Below, piece by piece: positions 52,768 through 64,000 of a DNA stretch of 64,000 bases; position 1 is the stretch's first letter; each line of letters begins with the position of its first letter. Source of the stretch: Cunninghamella blakesleeana. Its lineage: Eukaryota > Mucoromycota > Mucoromycetes > Mucorales > Cunninghamellaceae. A program made the position numbers and the translations under genes. The notes below the pieces were generated by a model, which ran no database searches, was not told the origin of the DNA, and worked only from the letters and a program-made list of their open reading frames with translations. The DNA lies in the NCBI GenBank assembly GCA_017871115.1, contig JAFCIZ010000002.1, forward strand, positions 2,253,501 to 2,317,500. The letters are read 5' to 3'.

Positions 52768-52809
<42 letters not shown>

Positions 52810-54884
52810 ATAGCCCCATTAGTGCTGAAGAAAAAATTGAAATTCGTAATAGACTACTTCAATTTATGAATGAACCAAGTAAACTGGTAAAATATATTTA
52901 AATATCAAAAAAATTAATAAAATAGGTTATAATTAAATATCTAATGTATATTTATTTTATCACTTCTTGTTTGATTTAATTACTATTAGCTCTCGGCACA
53001 AAATACCATTATAATTGCTCGTATTGCTCGTATAGATTTTCCATTACAATGGTAAGTATATTTTATATTAGTTTATTATATGTCATATCAAACTATAAAA
53101 CCTTATCTCATATATATATTATTGTTAACATTAGGCCTGATTTAATTGAATCATTACTTCACGGTATAGAATCATCCACCAATAACGAAGGCGCAGCACT
53201 TATTCATCATCGATGTTTGGAAACTTTATATGAGGTATTAAATGAACTTAGTAGTCGTGTATTAGCATCAGGAAGACGACAGTTTGCCGAGTTAGCACCT
53301 CGTACTTTCCAAGTAATTGCAAATGTCTATATGATATATGTGAATCAATCTTTAACAAGTTTGGAGCAACATCAAATGGCAGATATAAATAGTTTAGAAG
53401 TAGTCACCCTTTGTATTAGGTGTTTAGGAGTTTTAATGGTTAGTGGAATACGTGATGTGCATAAATTTGATGAAACAAAGGTAAAATATAATAGATAAAA
53501 AAATAAATGAAAAAAAAAGTAAAAAATGGATAAGATGATTAAGTTACTTATTTTTTATTTTATAGTCGTATCTCGATATCAGTTATCAACATTTGAAAAA
53601 ATATGTCGAATATAGGATAGGTAAATTATATTAATAGTTCGTATGATTATAAATTACAGTACATATTAAACATGTTAACCGATTCCCATTTAAAATAACT
53701 TTTTTTTTTTTTTTTTTTTTTTTGATTTATATATCTTTAGGTATCACACACACGCTACCTTCTAATCAAAATACCGAAGCATTAAAAGAATCTATTGAAA
53801 CCGTTATTGATAAATACGGATCAATGTATTTAAGTTTACAACAAACACACCCTGTATCTGTTGCTTTATGCCCTCGGTGGATCGAAATATTATTATATTA
53901 CTGGGGCATTGTTATAGATCAAAGTACTATTGCATCCAAACAACTTGATGAAGGTAATTTAGAAAATTGTTTTACACAATAGCAATAGCATTAAAAGTAA
54001 TAATGTAATGAAGGTACGTATTAATTGGATTATATTTCCATCTTCATTTTAATCATTTAGGAAATACTGAAATTTACCAAAAAATTATTTTACAAGGAAT
54101 GCAACTTGTAAAGGGAACAATAAAAAATAATGCTTATGATACTTCTACACCTGGTAATACATATATAATAGTTGAAATACTACTAATAATAATTCGAGAT
54201 AAAACATAAAGAAAAATTATGCTAAAACCGAATTCGTTTTTAGACTCCGAAAATTTGGCTGTAACTACTGAAGAGAAGGAATTAGCTATTCAAGCACGTC
54301 AAATAATTTGCGAAAACTTTATAACGAGTGATTTTGTTCATTCGTGTGCTGAAGTAATGGTATCAAAGTACATGCTATTAACTCCATCCGATTTAGAGCA
54401 ATGGGAAAATGATCCTGAAGGCTGGGCTAATTCTGTTGATGCGGAAAACTGGGAATTTGAATTAAGGGTAAGCATACACATATATAAGACACTAGTTTAT
54501 AATGTGTGGATTAATTTAGTATTATTATTAATATTAGCCCTGCGCAGAAGCCATTTTTATCAGCTTACTGGCTCAGTATCGTGACCAACTTACACCAATT
54601 ATTTTGAATTTGTTGGAACGACCAGGTAATTTAAATTGATTTGTAAATATTAACATATCAATGGTTAATATTTATTCACTAATTATTTTTTTTATTTTTT
54701 TTATTTTTTTTATTTTTTCTCGTTAGATGCTCAAGACTTTCAAGGATTATTATTTAAGGACTCTATCTACAACGCTGTTGGGCTTGGTGTCCATTCTTTA
54801 TATGGTAGATTGGATTTTGAAGTTTTTGTAATAAATAAATTGGTGAATGAAATAAAGAATAAGGACTTAAGGTACATTAATATA

Positions 54885-54916
<32 letters not shown>

Positions 54917-56783
54917 AATCAGCATTGCATTTAATTATTACTGTGAGTATCTATTGACCTTCGTACTTTATTTTGTTCTTTAAAAAAAACATGCTCTATA
55001 TAGTTACAAAATTCTTCGTCGTAGAATCGCATGGTTATTAGGTCGATGGGTAACTGAAAGCATTAGCGCTGATTGTAGAATAGCCATTTATGAAATTTTA
55101 TTACAACTTATGGTAAAAGAAGAAGATTTAGTTGTAAGATTATCGGCTGCTCATAGTTTAAAATTGGCTATTGACGATTGGGACTTTGATATTTCAATTC
55201 TTTTACCTTACTTGGGGACGGCTATGGACTTACTTTTGCCATTGATCAATGAAGTTGACGAATCTGATACTGTTATGAAACTTATTAGTGACTTGAATAC
55301 TATTATGGATAGAGCTGGTGAACACGTAAGTCGATATTTTAATGGCTATTTGAACACTAATTACTAAATATATATTTAATTTGATCTCTTTATTTTGATT
55401 TTTTTAGGTTGCTCCTTATGCATCCAATATTGTTGAATTGCTTACTCCATTATGGAACCGTGCTCAAAATGAACCTCTTTTCCAATCAGCATTAGTAGTA
55501 ACCTTTAACAAAGTTGCAATGGTATTACATATATTTTTAATAATATTATATTTATATAGCTATTTTATGAGTGGTATTTTGACAATATACAATTTTTGTA
55601 CATAGATCGTAAAAGAGCAATCAAACCAACTTTATCCTCTATTTTTACCGATGATAGCTTATAGTGTTAATAGAAATAATGTAAGTAATATTGCTTTTTT
55701 TTATTTTACAAATATAAAATATATAATTATAAAAACAAAAGCAATAATACTAATCTGTTGTACTGTAACTTTTTATTTATCTATTTATTTTATTATTAAT
55801 TTACAGGAAGCACATGTATATCTTTTAGAAGAAGCATTAGATTTATGGTGGACTTTGCTTCAATGTGCAAATGGCTTAACAAATGAATTGGTAGAACTAT
55901 TACCTGAAGCAGTTGGGTTACTGGATTATGATACAGAAAATGTGAAAAAGGTTTTATGGATTATCGAAAGTTACATATTATTAGATCCTCAAGTAGTAGT
56001 ACAGGTAAATACGATAGAAAATAATTAAACAAATATCATGACAGCAACCTAGTAATGCTATTTTTTATTTTTTCATCTTAATATGACGCATCATCTTTTT
56101 TTTATCAATTTTCAGAGCTGCGGTTTGTCACTTTTTACTCATTTGGTGTCATTTATATCCAATTCAAGGTCCGATGTAGCATCCAACATATCAAATACTA
56201 TAGAGTTAGTTCTTCGGTCAGCACCCATGCCACTCTACGGCGAACCATTATTCCAATCAGGATTATTAAATAGTATTTTAGAAGTCTTTTTATCTGACAA
56301 GGTAATATATATATGTAAATTCATATAAAAACAATAGATATTGACTCTTTTATTTTTCTTTTGTTTTTTTTAATTAATTATTTCAATAGCTATATGCCTA
56401 TGCAAGTATGTCTTATATGAGTTTATTCGCTAGACTTGCTATTCATGATGCTAATACAGCTATCAATTTTATACAATCCGCCGGACAAACTATTAATCCT
56501 GGTTCTAATGACTTTTTTGGTGAAGTAATTGACAAATGGATGGATAAGGTAAGCGAAAGGAGCACGCATACATATTCATATAGATACAATATATTGATTT
56601 GTTATTTTGTTATTTTTGTACAATAGTTTGACAATATTGGTCATCCTCGCCAAAGAAAATTAACTTGCTTAGGGTTTACTTATATGCTTAGAACGAACAA
56701 TCCATCCATTATGAAAAGATTGCCAGCTTTAATGGCTATTTGGAGTGATGTAGGGTTGGAAGTCAAAGAATCTGATGGAGAAA

Positions 56784-56877
<94 letters not shown>

Positions 56878-57274
56878 TTAATAGTAATAATAATATATTT
56901 AAACATTATTTTTTCTTTTTAACTTTTTTAAATAAATATATTGATTTTCAATTATCAATAGTGTACTATATAGTGAAGCAGATTTAGAAGACGATATCAA
57001 TCAACTAGAACAATCACCCGAAAAAGACAGAAAATCAAAGGTACATATAACATATGTATACGCAGTTTTAATATAATAAAAGAAAAAAAGAATGCAACAA
57101 ATGATTAATATCATCTTAATTTTTTTATAGTTAACATATAGTGATCCTGTATATACAACAGATTTACTGGCATTAATGAAACAAACTCTTACAGAGATTG
57201 AATCACAACAAAATGGACCCTTTAACAATATTGATCCTTTGCTTCTTAATCAAATTAATCAATTATTCAACTAA
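52349..57274 (+). CDS. KAP120: Importin-11 / Kap120-type karyopherin
   Basis: Importin-beta family nuclear import receptor. Twenty exons: 52349-52480, 52589-52689, 52814-52886, 52990-53051, 53135-53480, 53566-53620, 53741-53953, 54061-54153, 54244-54467, 54538-54625, 54727-54871, 55004-55325, 55408-55521, 55606-55680, 55807-56004, 56116-56301, 56390-56548, 56627-56784, 56962-57040, 57131-57274 (988 residues). The N-terminal HEAT region has VRFLSGIYLKNGIERFWRRT and IARIARIDFPLQWPDLIESL (importin N-terminal signature). Later importin-11 blocks: LLTPSDLEQWENDPEGW, FKDSIYNAVGLG, RRRIAWLLGRWV, EEDLVVRLSAAHSLKLAIDDW, AHVYLLEEALDLW and SDPVYTTDLLALMK at the C-terminus. Size and HEAT-repeat content fit the family. 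Confidence 0.93.
56787..56877. repeat. (AAT)n microsatellite in an importin-11 intron
   Basis: About 30 AAT units beginning two bases after the donor GT of intron 56785-56961. It is the longest perfect trinucleotide tract in the window. If the intron were retained it would read as a polyasparagine run. Confidence 0.9.
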
Positions 57275-57776
57275 TATTTTTATTTTTTTATTCTATTTTA
57301 TTTTATTCTATTTTATTTTATTTTATTTTATTTTATTTTTGCACTATTTAATAGAAAATAAATATTAATTCTTCCTCTTATTTTCTATCTATCCTTGAAC
57401 AAAAAAATAACACAATCGTACATATTTTTTTATGTATCAATCTTATTTTATGTTTTACAGTATTCAAGATTATTTTTTAAAAATAATTATATATATAATG
57501 TACGTACCTGAGTCATAAGTTAATTCATGTTATATTTATAATTTGAAAATGTGATGCTGGCTCTAAATATTAACAATAAAAAGAGAAAGATTATATCTTA
57601 AACCTTAAAATTAATTTCGTAGCTGATTTTAAAAAAATTCCATTTTCTGACTCATTTAAACCTAAAAAAAAAAAACAATTGTCAAAATCTTTTTTTTTCT
57701 TTTTATTTTTTTTAACTTCATATTAATTTATTTTTACCTAATCTTTACTTCCTCACATTATATATACTTATAAAAA
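57275..57776 (+). other. Intergenic region importin-11 - HIS7
   Basis: About 500 bases. Near the importin stop is a run of TTTTA units (57291-57337). The HIS7-proximal half carries two TGASTCA motifs (separate entry) and a pyrimidine-rich leader at about 57690-57720. No coding exon seen. Confidence 0.6.
57509..57654 (+). promoter_or_regulatory. Two Gcn4/CPC1-type sites upstream of HIS7
   Basis: TGAGTCA at 57509-57515 and its reverse complement TGACTCA at 57648-57654, about 262 and 123 bases before the HIS7 ATG at 57777. Both are perfect 7-base palindromic Gcn4 (general amino acid control) consensus sites. Amino-acid biosynthetic genes including yeast HIS7 are known Gcn4 targets, so the placement is meaningful. 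Confidence 0.65.
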
Positions 57777-59577
57777 ATGAAAGGATTATATATGCTTGAT
57801 TATGGAGCTGGTAACGTTCGTAGTTTGGTGAATGCTGTGAATCATTTAGGCTATGATATTCAGTTTGTAAATGAACCTTCTGACATTTTAAAAGCTGAAG
57901 TAAGTTTGAATATAACTATTTATGTCACTTTATTTTAATATTCTTTTTATAATATATACATTTTAATCTTATTAATATTCATTTTATCTATTATCTATAA
58001 CATATTTATATACATTTATATATATTTGTAAATATATATAGAAACTTATCTTTCCTGGTGTTGGTGCTTTTGGACATGCTATGGAAGCACTTCATAAGAA
58101 AGGCTATGCAGAGCCATTAAAACAATACCTTGCTTCTGGAAAACCATTTATGGGTATCTGTGTTGGCATGCAATCATTATTTGAAGGATCAGACGAAAGC
58201 GATTTACCGGGTTTAGGAGTGATTCCGGGCAAAGTCAGTCTTTTTAATAGTGATACCAAGGCTGTGCCTCATATGGGATGGAACAAAGCACAAGTTTTAA
58301 AACAATCCAATCAACAAACTCAAGATGTCAGTTTCAATATCAACGATGAATCAGTTTATTATTTTGTCCATTCTTTTGCAGTACCTTATGATAATGATAA
58401 ATTAAAAGAGTGGGCTTTAACAACAACTAAATATGGCGATGAAATATTTGTAAGTTCTGTACAAAAGGGGAATATTTTTGCAACACAATTTCACCCCGAA
58501 AAAAGTGGTTATGCTGGTTTAAGAGTATTGAAATCATTTTTAACTGGTACTGGTGTTGTGAATGAAGAATCTATTACAAATATATTGGATGCCAACTTGG
58601 TAACAAAGGACCATTTTACAAAACGAATCATTGCTTGTTTGGATGTGCGTACCAATGATAATGGGGATTTAGTTGTGACAAAGGGGGACCAATATGATGT
58701 ACGTGAAAAGACAGAAGAGGGAAATGACGTTCGCAATTTGGGTAAACCTGTAGATTTAGCTAAAAGGTACTTTGAAGAAGGTGCAGACGAAGTGACATTT
58801 TTAAATATTACCAGTTTCCGTAATTGTCCTTTAGGTGACTTACCTATGCTCGAAGTATTGAAACGTACCTCTGAAACCGTATTTGTGCCTTTAACTATTG
58901 GTGGTGGCATTCGTGATGTTGTGGACCCTGATGGAACTGTTCATCCTGCCTTTGAAGTGGCTGGGGAATATTTTAGATCTGGTGCTGATAAAGTATCTAT
59001 TGGAAGTGATGCTGTTTATGCTGCTGAAAAATATTACGCTGATGGGAAAAGAAAAGATGGTAAAACTGCTATTGAAACAATCGCAAAAGCATATGGTGCC
59101 CAAGCTGTAGTAATCTCTGTCGATCCTCGCCGTGTTTATGTTAAAGATCCTAGTGAAACCAATCATCATGTAGTAAAACTCAATCAACCAGGTCCTAATG
59201 GCGAACACTATTGTTGGTATCAATGTACTGTTAAAGGAGGTCGTGAAGGTCGTGATTTAGATGTACATCAATTAGTGACAGCTTGTGAAGCTCTTGGTGC
59301 TGGGGAAATCTTATTAAATTGTATGGATCGAGATGGAACTAACTCTGGTTATGAACTTGAATTAATTAATGATGTGAAGAATGCTGTGAAAATTCCTGTT
59401 ATTGCTTCTAGTGGGGCTGGTAATGTCAATCATTTTGAAGAAGTCTTTGAAAAAACTAATGTGGAAGCTGCTTTGGCCGCTGGTATCTTCCATCGCCGTG
59501 AAGTTCCTATTCAAGATGTGAAAAATCATTTGAGATCTGTCAGCGTTGCTATTAGAAACAATGAAACAGTTTTGTAG
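57777..59577 (+). CDS. HIS7: Imidazole glycerol phosphate synthase, bifunctional HisHF
   Basis: Glutamine amidotransferase fused to cyclase. It converts PRFAR plus glutamine-derived ammonia to imidazole glycerol phosphate and AICAR, the fifth step of histidine synthesis. Exons: 57777-57899, 58042-59577 (552 residues, the same as yeast His7). The amidotransferase half has [15 protein letters not shown], the oxyanion/nucleophile [10 protein letters not shown] and [10 protein letters not shown] (His/Glu of the triad). The cyclase half starts near ITKRI-type [10 protein letters not shown] with its catalytic Asp, then [50 protein letters not shown] (second catalytic Asp) and VIASSGAGN. Both active sites look intact. 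Two Gcn4-type sites lie upstream. Confidence 0.98.
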
Positions 59578-60487
59578 ATATATATAAATAAAATAAAATA
59601 AAATAACTTAAAAATTAGATGAATAAAAACAGTATAGATTATCTTTTTTTTTTTTTTCTAAAAAAAAAAAAAATCAAATTACTATATTTGTTTCAATTTT
59701 AATTGGTTATACAACATAAAAAAAGAAAGAGTTTATGATAAAAAAAAAAGTATATATTATTAAAAATATGATACAATGGCATATACGATATAATATTATG
59801 TAATTTAAAGAAAAATATATAAAAACATCAAATATATATATATATATATGAAATATTTGCACACAGTATGTTTGTATAAATATAATATATATACATAACA
59901 TTTAACATCAATATATAAACCAATGAATTTAACCATTGTACTCAATTATATTAATACATTCTCTTTTTTTTTTAGAAGCACACTCAAATAATTTCTATAT
60001 TACTTTTATTTTAATTCATTGTGTTATTATTATTTCGTTACTACATCATTTCGTTATCTTTATTAATTTAATATTAAAAAAAAATCACTTGCTATTTATC
60101 AAGGTGCTAAAAATATCCAAGACTAAAGAGAGTAAACGATGAGCGATATCAATTTGGCATGCAATAAACTTCCATATATGGGTCGATATTGCTGGTGGAA
60201 TTTAAAAAAATTAAAAAGGCAAAAAAAAAGGTTATTTTTTTTTTTTCGAACAACTTTCTTCCTTTACTTTTCTTTTTTTTAAAGAAAAATAATCTTTTTT
60301 TTTTACCCCCTTTTACCTTCCTTTCCTTTCCTTTATCTATTAATGTTTTATGAAAGTAAGTATATAGTAGTTATAGTATAGTTATAAAGATAATAATATC
60401 AATAAGAAAATTCTTGTTAAGATACTTTTTCCTTTTTATTTTATTTTTTTATATTATTAGAGTTTATAAATTAAAATAAAAAAAAGA
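59578..60487 (+). other. Intergenic region HIS7 - Num1-like gene
   Basis: About 900 bases. Contains a T-run/A-run switch at about 59645-59672, an (AT)n tract near 59833-59849 and a strongly pyrimidine-rich block at about 60234-60340 that probably belongs to the downstream promoter. A short frame beginning at 60139 has no similarity I recognise. Confidence 0.55.
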
Positions 60488-63400
60488 ATGTTTAAACGTC
60501 AAGATGTACCTATGAAAAACGTATGTAACATTTAAATATTTATTATTTATTTAATATTGTAAAACATAAAGAATAAACTATTTTATATATTCCATATTAT
60601 TTATATATATAAACTTAAACTTATACAGAAATACTCACAAATCTCTTTTTTGTTTTTATTCTTCCTCGACAACTACTTTTTCTTTTTCTTTTTACCACCC
60701 CTTTTTTTTTATTTTTAGACTGGAACTGATACAGTTCAATCTCAAGATATTAACAATTCTTCATCGTCAACATCTTCTTCATCCTCGGATAGTTTACGCC
60801 GTAGTCAAATGGTGCTTGCAACTGATATAACTCAAGGTTTAATATCTGAAGTTAGAAAATTACAATCATGTCTTCTAGAAAAAGATCAGATCATAAAAGA
60901 ATTGGAAATCAGCCAAGCCGATATTAATAAAGAAAATATATCGATCCAAAAACATTTAAAACAAAAAGATGAAATTGAAGGTAATACATAGAAATATAAA
61001 ACAATATTAAATAATGATAATTAAGGAAGAATTCAATTAAATATAGGCTGATTAATTATTAATTTCTGGTGTGCTTTTATTTTTTAATTTATTAGAAAAA
61101 CTTAAAGAAGAAAATTGGAACCTGGAAGTAACAAATCAGGAATTACAAGAAAAATTAACAGATTTAAATCAAACTATTGGTAAACTCAATGTTGAACATA
61201 CAAAGGTTTTAAAACAGTTACGTAATTCTGCCGAACAAATTGAAATTTTTAAGGCACAGGATGAAAAAACAAAATCTACAATGGAAGCCATGAAAGCTAG
61301 ATATGATCATGAGCAACAGGTATTGCGGCGTAACAATGGTAACCTACATCGCGAAATTGAACAATTGAAGAAAACAATGAATGATTTGAATACTGAATTC
61401 AAGATTCAAAGAGCAAAGTTGGCCATCAAATCCACAGTAGATAACAATGTTAATCAACAGCATCAATTCAGCAATAACAATGCTCTTTTGGAATTATCAA
61501 AGGATGATACAACTTTTGATTCAATAAAAGATGTGAATGATCAGCAAGGGGCAAACGATTCAACTAATTCAAATTCAGCATCAAAGTTACAACATTGGGC
61601 TCTTGAAGTAGATACTTTAAAACAATCTCTTAGTCATGCACATAGAACAATATCTATATTAAGATCAAACTTACACAAAGAAAAATTAGAAAAAATGGAA
61701 TTTAAAAAAATGTTAGCTGATACTCAAGAACAAGTGGAGCAATTACAAAAGGATATTGAACAAAGGAACAGTAATAACCGCTCATCAAAGAAAAAGACAT
61801 CTAGTAAGTCTAATACTTCCACTGCGGCTACCACATCATCTCGTAAACGTGTTGGCATAAGAAAAAAATCATCAAAGATATCATTATTAAAATCACCCAA
61901 CTCAGAAAACAGCAGTCAACGTTTAGATGAAAATTGTATTGAAGAAGAAGAAATTCATATAGAAAATAGAGATGAGCCTGCTGCAAGTGATTCAAATAAT
62001 TCATCTGATGAAGACGATGTGTCAAGCCAAGATGGATCTATGGATGATGATTATCTTGGCGGCGGAAATCCATTATCGCTCGAACTCTCTGGACAAAGTT
62101 TGGGTATGGAGTTACAAATGGGTGGCTTTATGGGATCTTCTTTTAAATCTCTTTCTAGTGAATTAAATGATTCTATGCAAAAACCTCAAACTTTTGATAA
62201 AGGTATTAATACTGAAAATGTTTGGACCATGATAGATAATAAACCTCAAATTCTAAATTCTAAAATTCTTGATCAAGATCAAAAACAACAACAGCAACAA
62301 CTTCATACCGAAATATTACCTGAAATACAATATAATATTGGATCAACAGCAAATCTATCTACCCCTACATCTTCTATTATTATTACACAAAATGTTGACA
62401 CCATGGACGCTGACCAATCTATCAAAAATAGTAATAATATTCATGCGGAAACCTCAACCACGTCAAATCACGATACATCAAGCCATGTGTCACCTATAAC
62501 TAAAATCTCCGTTGATCAACAACGTGGCAAAATATCGAATATGGGACAATACCACACCTCAGCGCACTCCCAAGAACCTTTTACTATTCAACAACATAAT
62601 GATGATGATTCATCAGTTATAAATAAAAAAATAGCTCAGGATGACACAGTAGGTAGTCCCACAACAGCTTTTAACGAAACCAATATATTAATAGCAAATA
62701 CTATTAAGCAACAAGATCAAACAACTAGATCAGAAATTACAAGTGGTGAAAATGCACCAACCATCTCTGACTCTGAAATTAAAAGTATTAAACCCAAAGA
62801 ACAGCTACTCTCATCACCATTATCAACAACAGGGGCAACTACACTACCACTACCATCAGCATCAACAGATATTACTAAAAATAATAGTATTGTATATAAA
62901 GAGTTGACAGAAGAGCATCAAAATCATATCCATGAAAATAGCGGTCATCATATTGTGGAGGATGAACAAATGGAAAATAAAGATACTGCTACTGTTAAAT
63001 CATTGGCAGATGAAATAGTAAATGCAAAAACAACAACAAAAGAACTATTGTCTCATTTAACAAATGAATCAAGTCAAGCGGAATGTTCTAATATTGGTGT
63101 GCATGGTGAAAAGAAAATTGTTGATCAACAAATGTATCAAGTTGAGGAAAATGAACAAAATATTACTGAAACTACACAAGATACTCAAAAAATGGTCGAA
63201 CATTTTGATGAAGAAAACAATGAACTACATCACCAGTCAGTACAAGATAATGAAAATCATCAAGAGCTTAATCAACAACTTGAAACAAATGAATTTGAAA
63301 ACATTACTACACAACAGGAAAATGACCCTAAACAAGAAATTACTCTTATCCAACAAGTTGAGATGAACCGAAAGGATAATCAAGAAATTACTAAACAAGT

Positions 63401-64000
63401 TGTTACCCAAAATGAAAATAATCAGCGGAGAGCTGTTGAACAAGAAGTGATTCATCAGGCTGATACTAATCAAACTGAAAATCAAGAAGCTATAAAACAA
63501 GTTGTTATTCAAAAAGAAATTATCGAACAGGAAGCTATTCAACAAACTGAGATGAAACAAAAAGTTGATCAAGAAGATATTATCCAACATGAATATACTC
63601 AACAAGAAAATAATCAACAAAAAGATGATTCTAATACTATTCAACAAGTTACTATTCAACAAGGTGATGTAAAGCAAGAGGTTAGTCAAAAACCTATTAA
63701 GCAATATGACATTCAAAATGAAAACAGTAAATCAATAGCTGCAGAACAAGAAAATCCTGGACAAAAAGTTGCTAAATTAGTTGAAGTGCCTCAAACTATT
63801 CTTACAATTAATCAACATGATAAACCAATTGAAATTGAACAAACAGGTATTCAGAAAATAGAAGGATATGAACATCATAAAGAAAGCAGCGATAAAAACA
63901 GCAGTAATAATATTTATACTGACAGAACAACTATGGTGGAAGAATACGATCTTGATTCTATGACCGCTACTCATGATATGATATCACGTGAAGAAGCTAA
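60488..64000 (+). CDS. Num1/ApsA/Mcp5-like cortical anchor protein, N-terminal part (3' end off window)
   Basis: Probable cell-cortex protein that anchors dynein/mitochondria for nuclear and organelle positioning. Exons: 60488-60520, 60719-60980, 61096-64000 and beyond (about 1066 residues in window, no stop). A Ser-rich start is followed by a long coiled coil from about residue 40 (ITQGLISEVRKLQSCLLEK). The block ALEVDTLKQSLSHAHRTIS..LRSNLHKEKLEKMEFKKML resembles the Num1/ApsA N-terminal coiled coil that precedes a basic Ser/Lys/Arg segment and an acidic stretch (SSDEDDVSSQDGSMDDD). The remainder is low complexity, Gln/Asn/Glu-rich, with degenerate repeats after about base 63350. The diagnostic C-terminal PH domain would lie beyond the window, so the assignment is tentative. 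A generic coiled-coil protein is the alternative. Confidence 0.6.
63350..63740 (+). repeat. Degenerate Gln-rich coding repeats
   Basis: Inside the Num1-like frame, short units of roughly 9-12 residues built on a QE(A/V/I)-x-(K/H)Q pattern recur (for example QEITKQVVTQ, QEAIKQVVIQK, EQEAIQQTEMKQK, DSNTIQQVTIQQ). Copies are diverged, so this is an old amplified low-complexity repeat. Num1 and ApsA proteins are known to carry internal repeats, though of different sequence. Confidence 0.6.

Noticed and set aside
56775..56987. Polyasparagine 70-residue open frame
   Set aside because: It is the AAT microsatellite of an importin-11 intron read through; the exon on either side joins in frame when it is removed.
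58509..59223. Minus-strand open frames inside HIS7
   Set aside because: Antisense shadows of the long conserved HIS7 exon.
59936..60142. 68-residue hydrophobic frame downstream of HIS7
   Set aside because: Phe/Ile/Leu-rich translation of T-rich sequence, typical of chance frames in this genome.
60139..60260. Short ATG-started frame before the Num1-like gene
   Set aside because: No similarity, ends in homopolymer-derived residues; could at most be an upstream ORF in a leader.
63064..63974. Alternative-frame and antisense open frames in the last kilobase
   Set aside because: They arise from the repetitive Gln/Asn/Lys-rich codons of the Num1-like frame, which stays open from 61096 to the window end.

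Overview
This is a nuclear stretch of a very A+T-rich (by eye about three quarters), gene-dense, intron-rich fungal genome using the standard code. Fungal character comes from the gene set: ATG15 phospholipase, a fused HIS7 (HisH-HisF), SEC20 ending in an HDEL-like tetrapeptide, an Opy1-like dual PH protein, a vacuolar AMS1-type mannosidase and a Num1/ApsA-type cortical protein. Short A/T-rich GT-AG introns (mostly 60-150 bases), together with a POT1 that keeps its C-terminal zinc-binding OB fold, suggest an early-diverging lineage such as Mucoromycota. That placement is inference. I see no rRNA, tRNA, transposon or CRISPR array.

Layout: old yellow enzyme (partial, -), EFG1 (+), ATG15 (+), a Gyp5/EVI5-type RabGAP (+), primase large subunit PRI2 (+), 5-aminolevulinate synthase (-), SEC20 (-), THO subunit HPR1/THOC1 (-), two tandem POT1-like genes (+,+), a dual PH protein (-), a large alpha/beta-hydrolase-fold protein (-), alpha-mannosidase AMS1 (+), a ubiquitin-like/WLM metalloprotease (+), RPL15 (-), splicing factor RBM22/ECM2 (-), MCM4 (+), importin-11/KAP120 (+), HIS7 (+) and the start of a Num1/ApsA-like gene (+, runs off the end). 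I built every gene model by hand from GT-AG junctions. In each complete model the exon phases agree and the summed coding length is divisible by three; exon coordinates are given in the entries.

The genes are mostly housekeeping and do not form one pathway. Several serve chromosome replication or maintenance (PRI2, MCM4, two POT1s), and PRI2 and MCM4 carry G1/S-type promoter motifs. Three gene pairs are divergent with gaps of about 200-300 bases (HPR1/POT1-A, hydrolase/AMS1, RBM22/MCM4).

The most notable features are: the tandem POT1 duplication with matching exon lengths but different introns; the hydrolase-fold protein whose nucleophile elbow has lost its serine; four 14-17 nt micro-exons in AMS1; two Gcn4-type sites before HIS7; two heme-regulatory CP motifs in the ALAS presequence; and repeated T-run/A-run switches directly before 3' splice sites.
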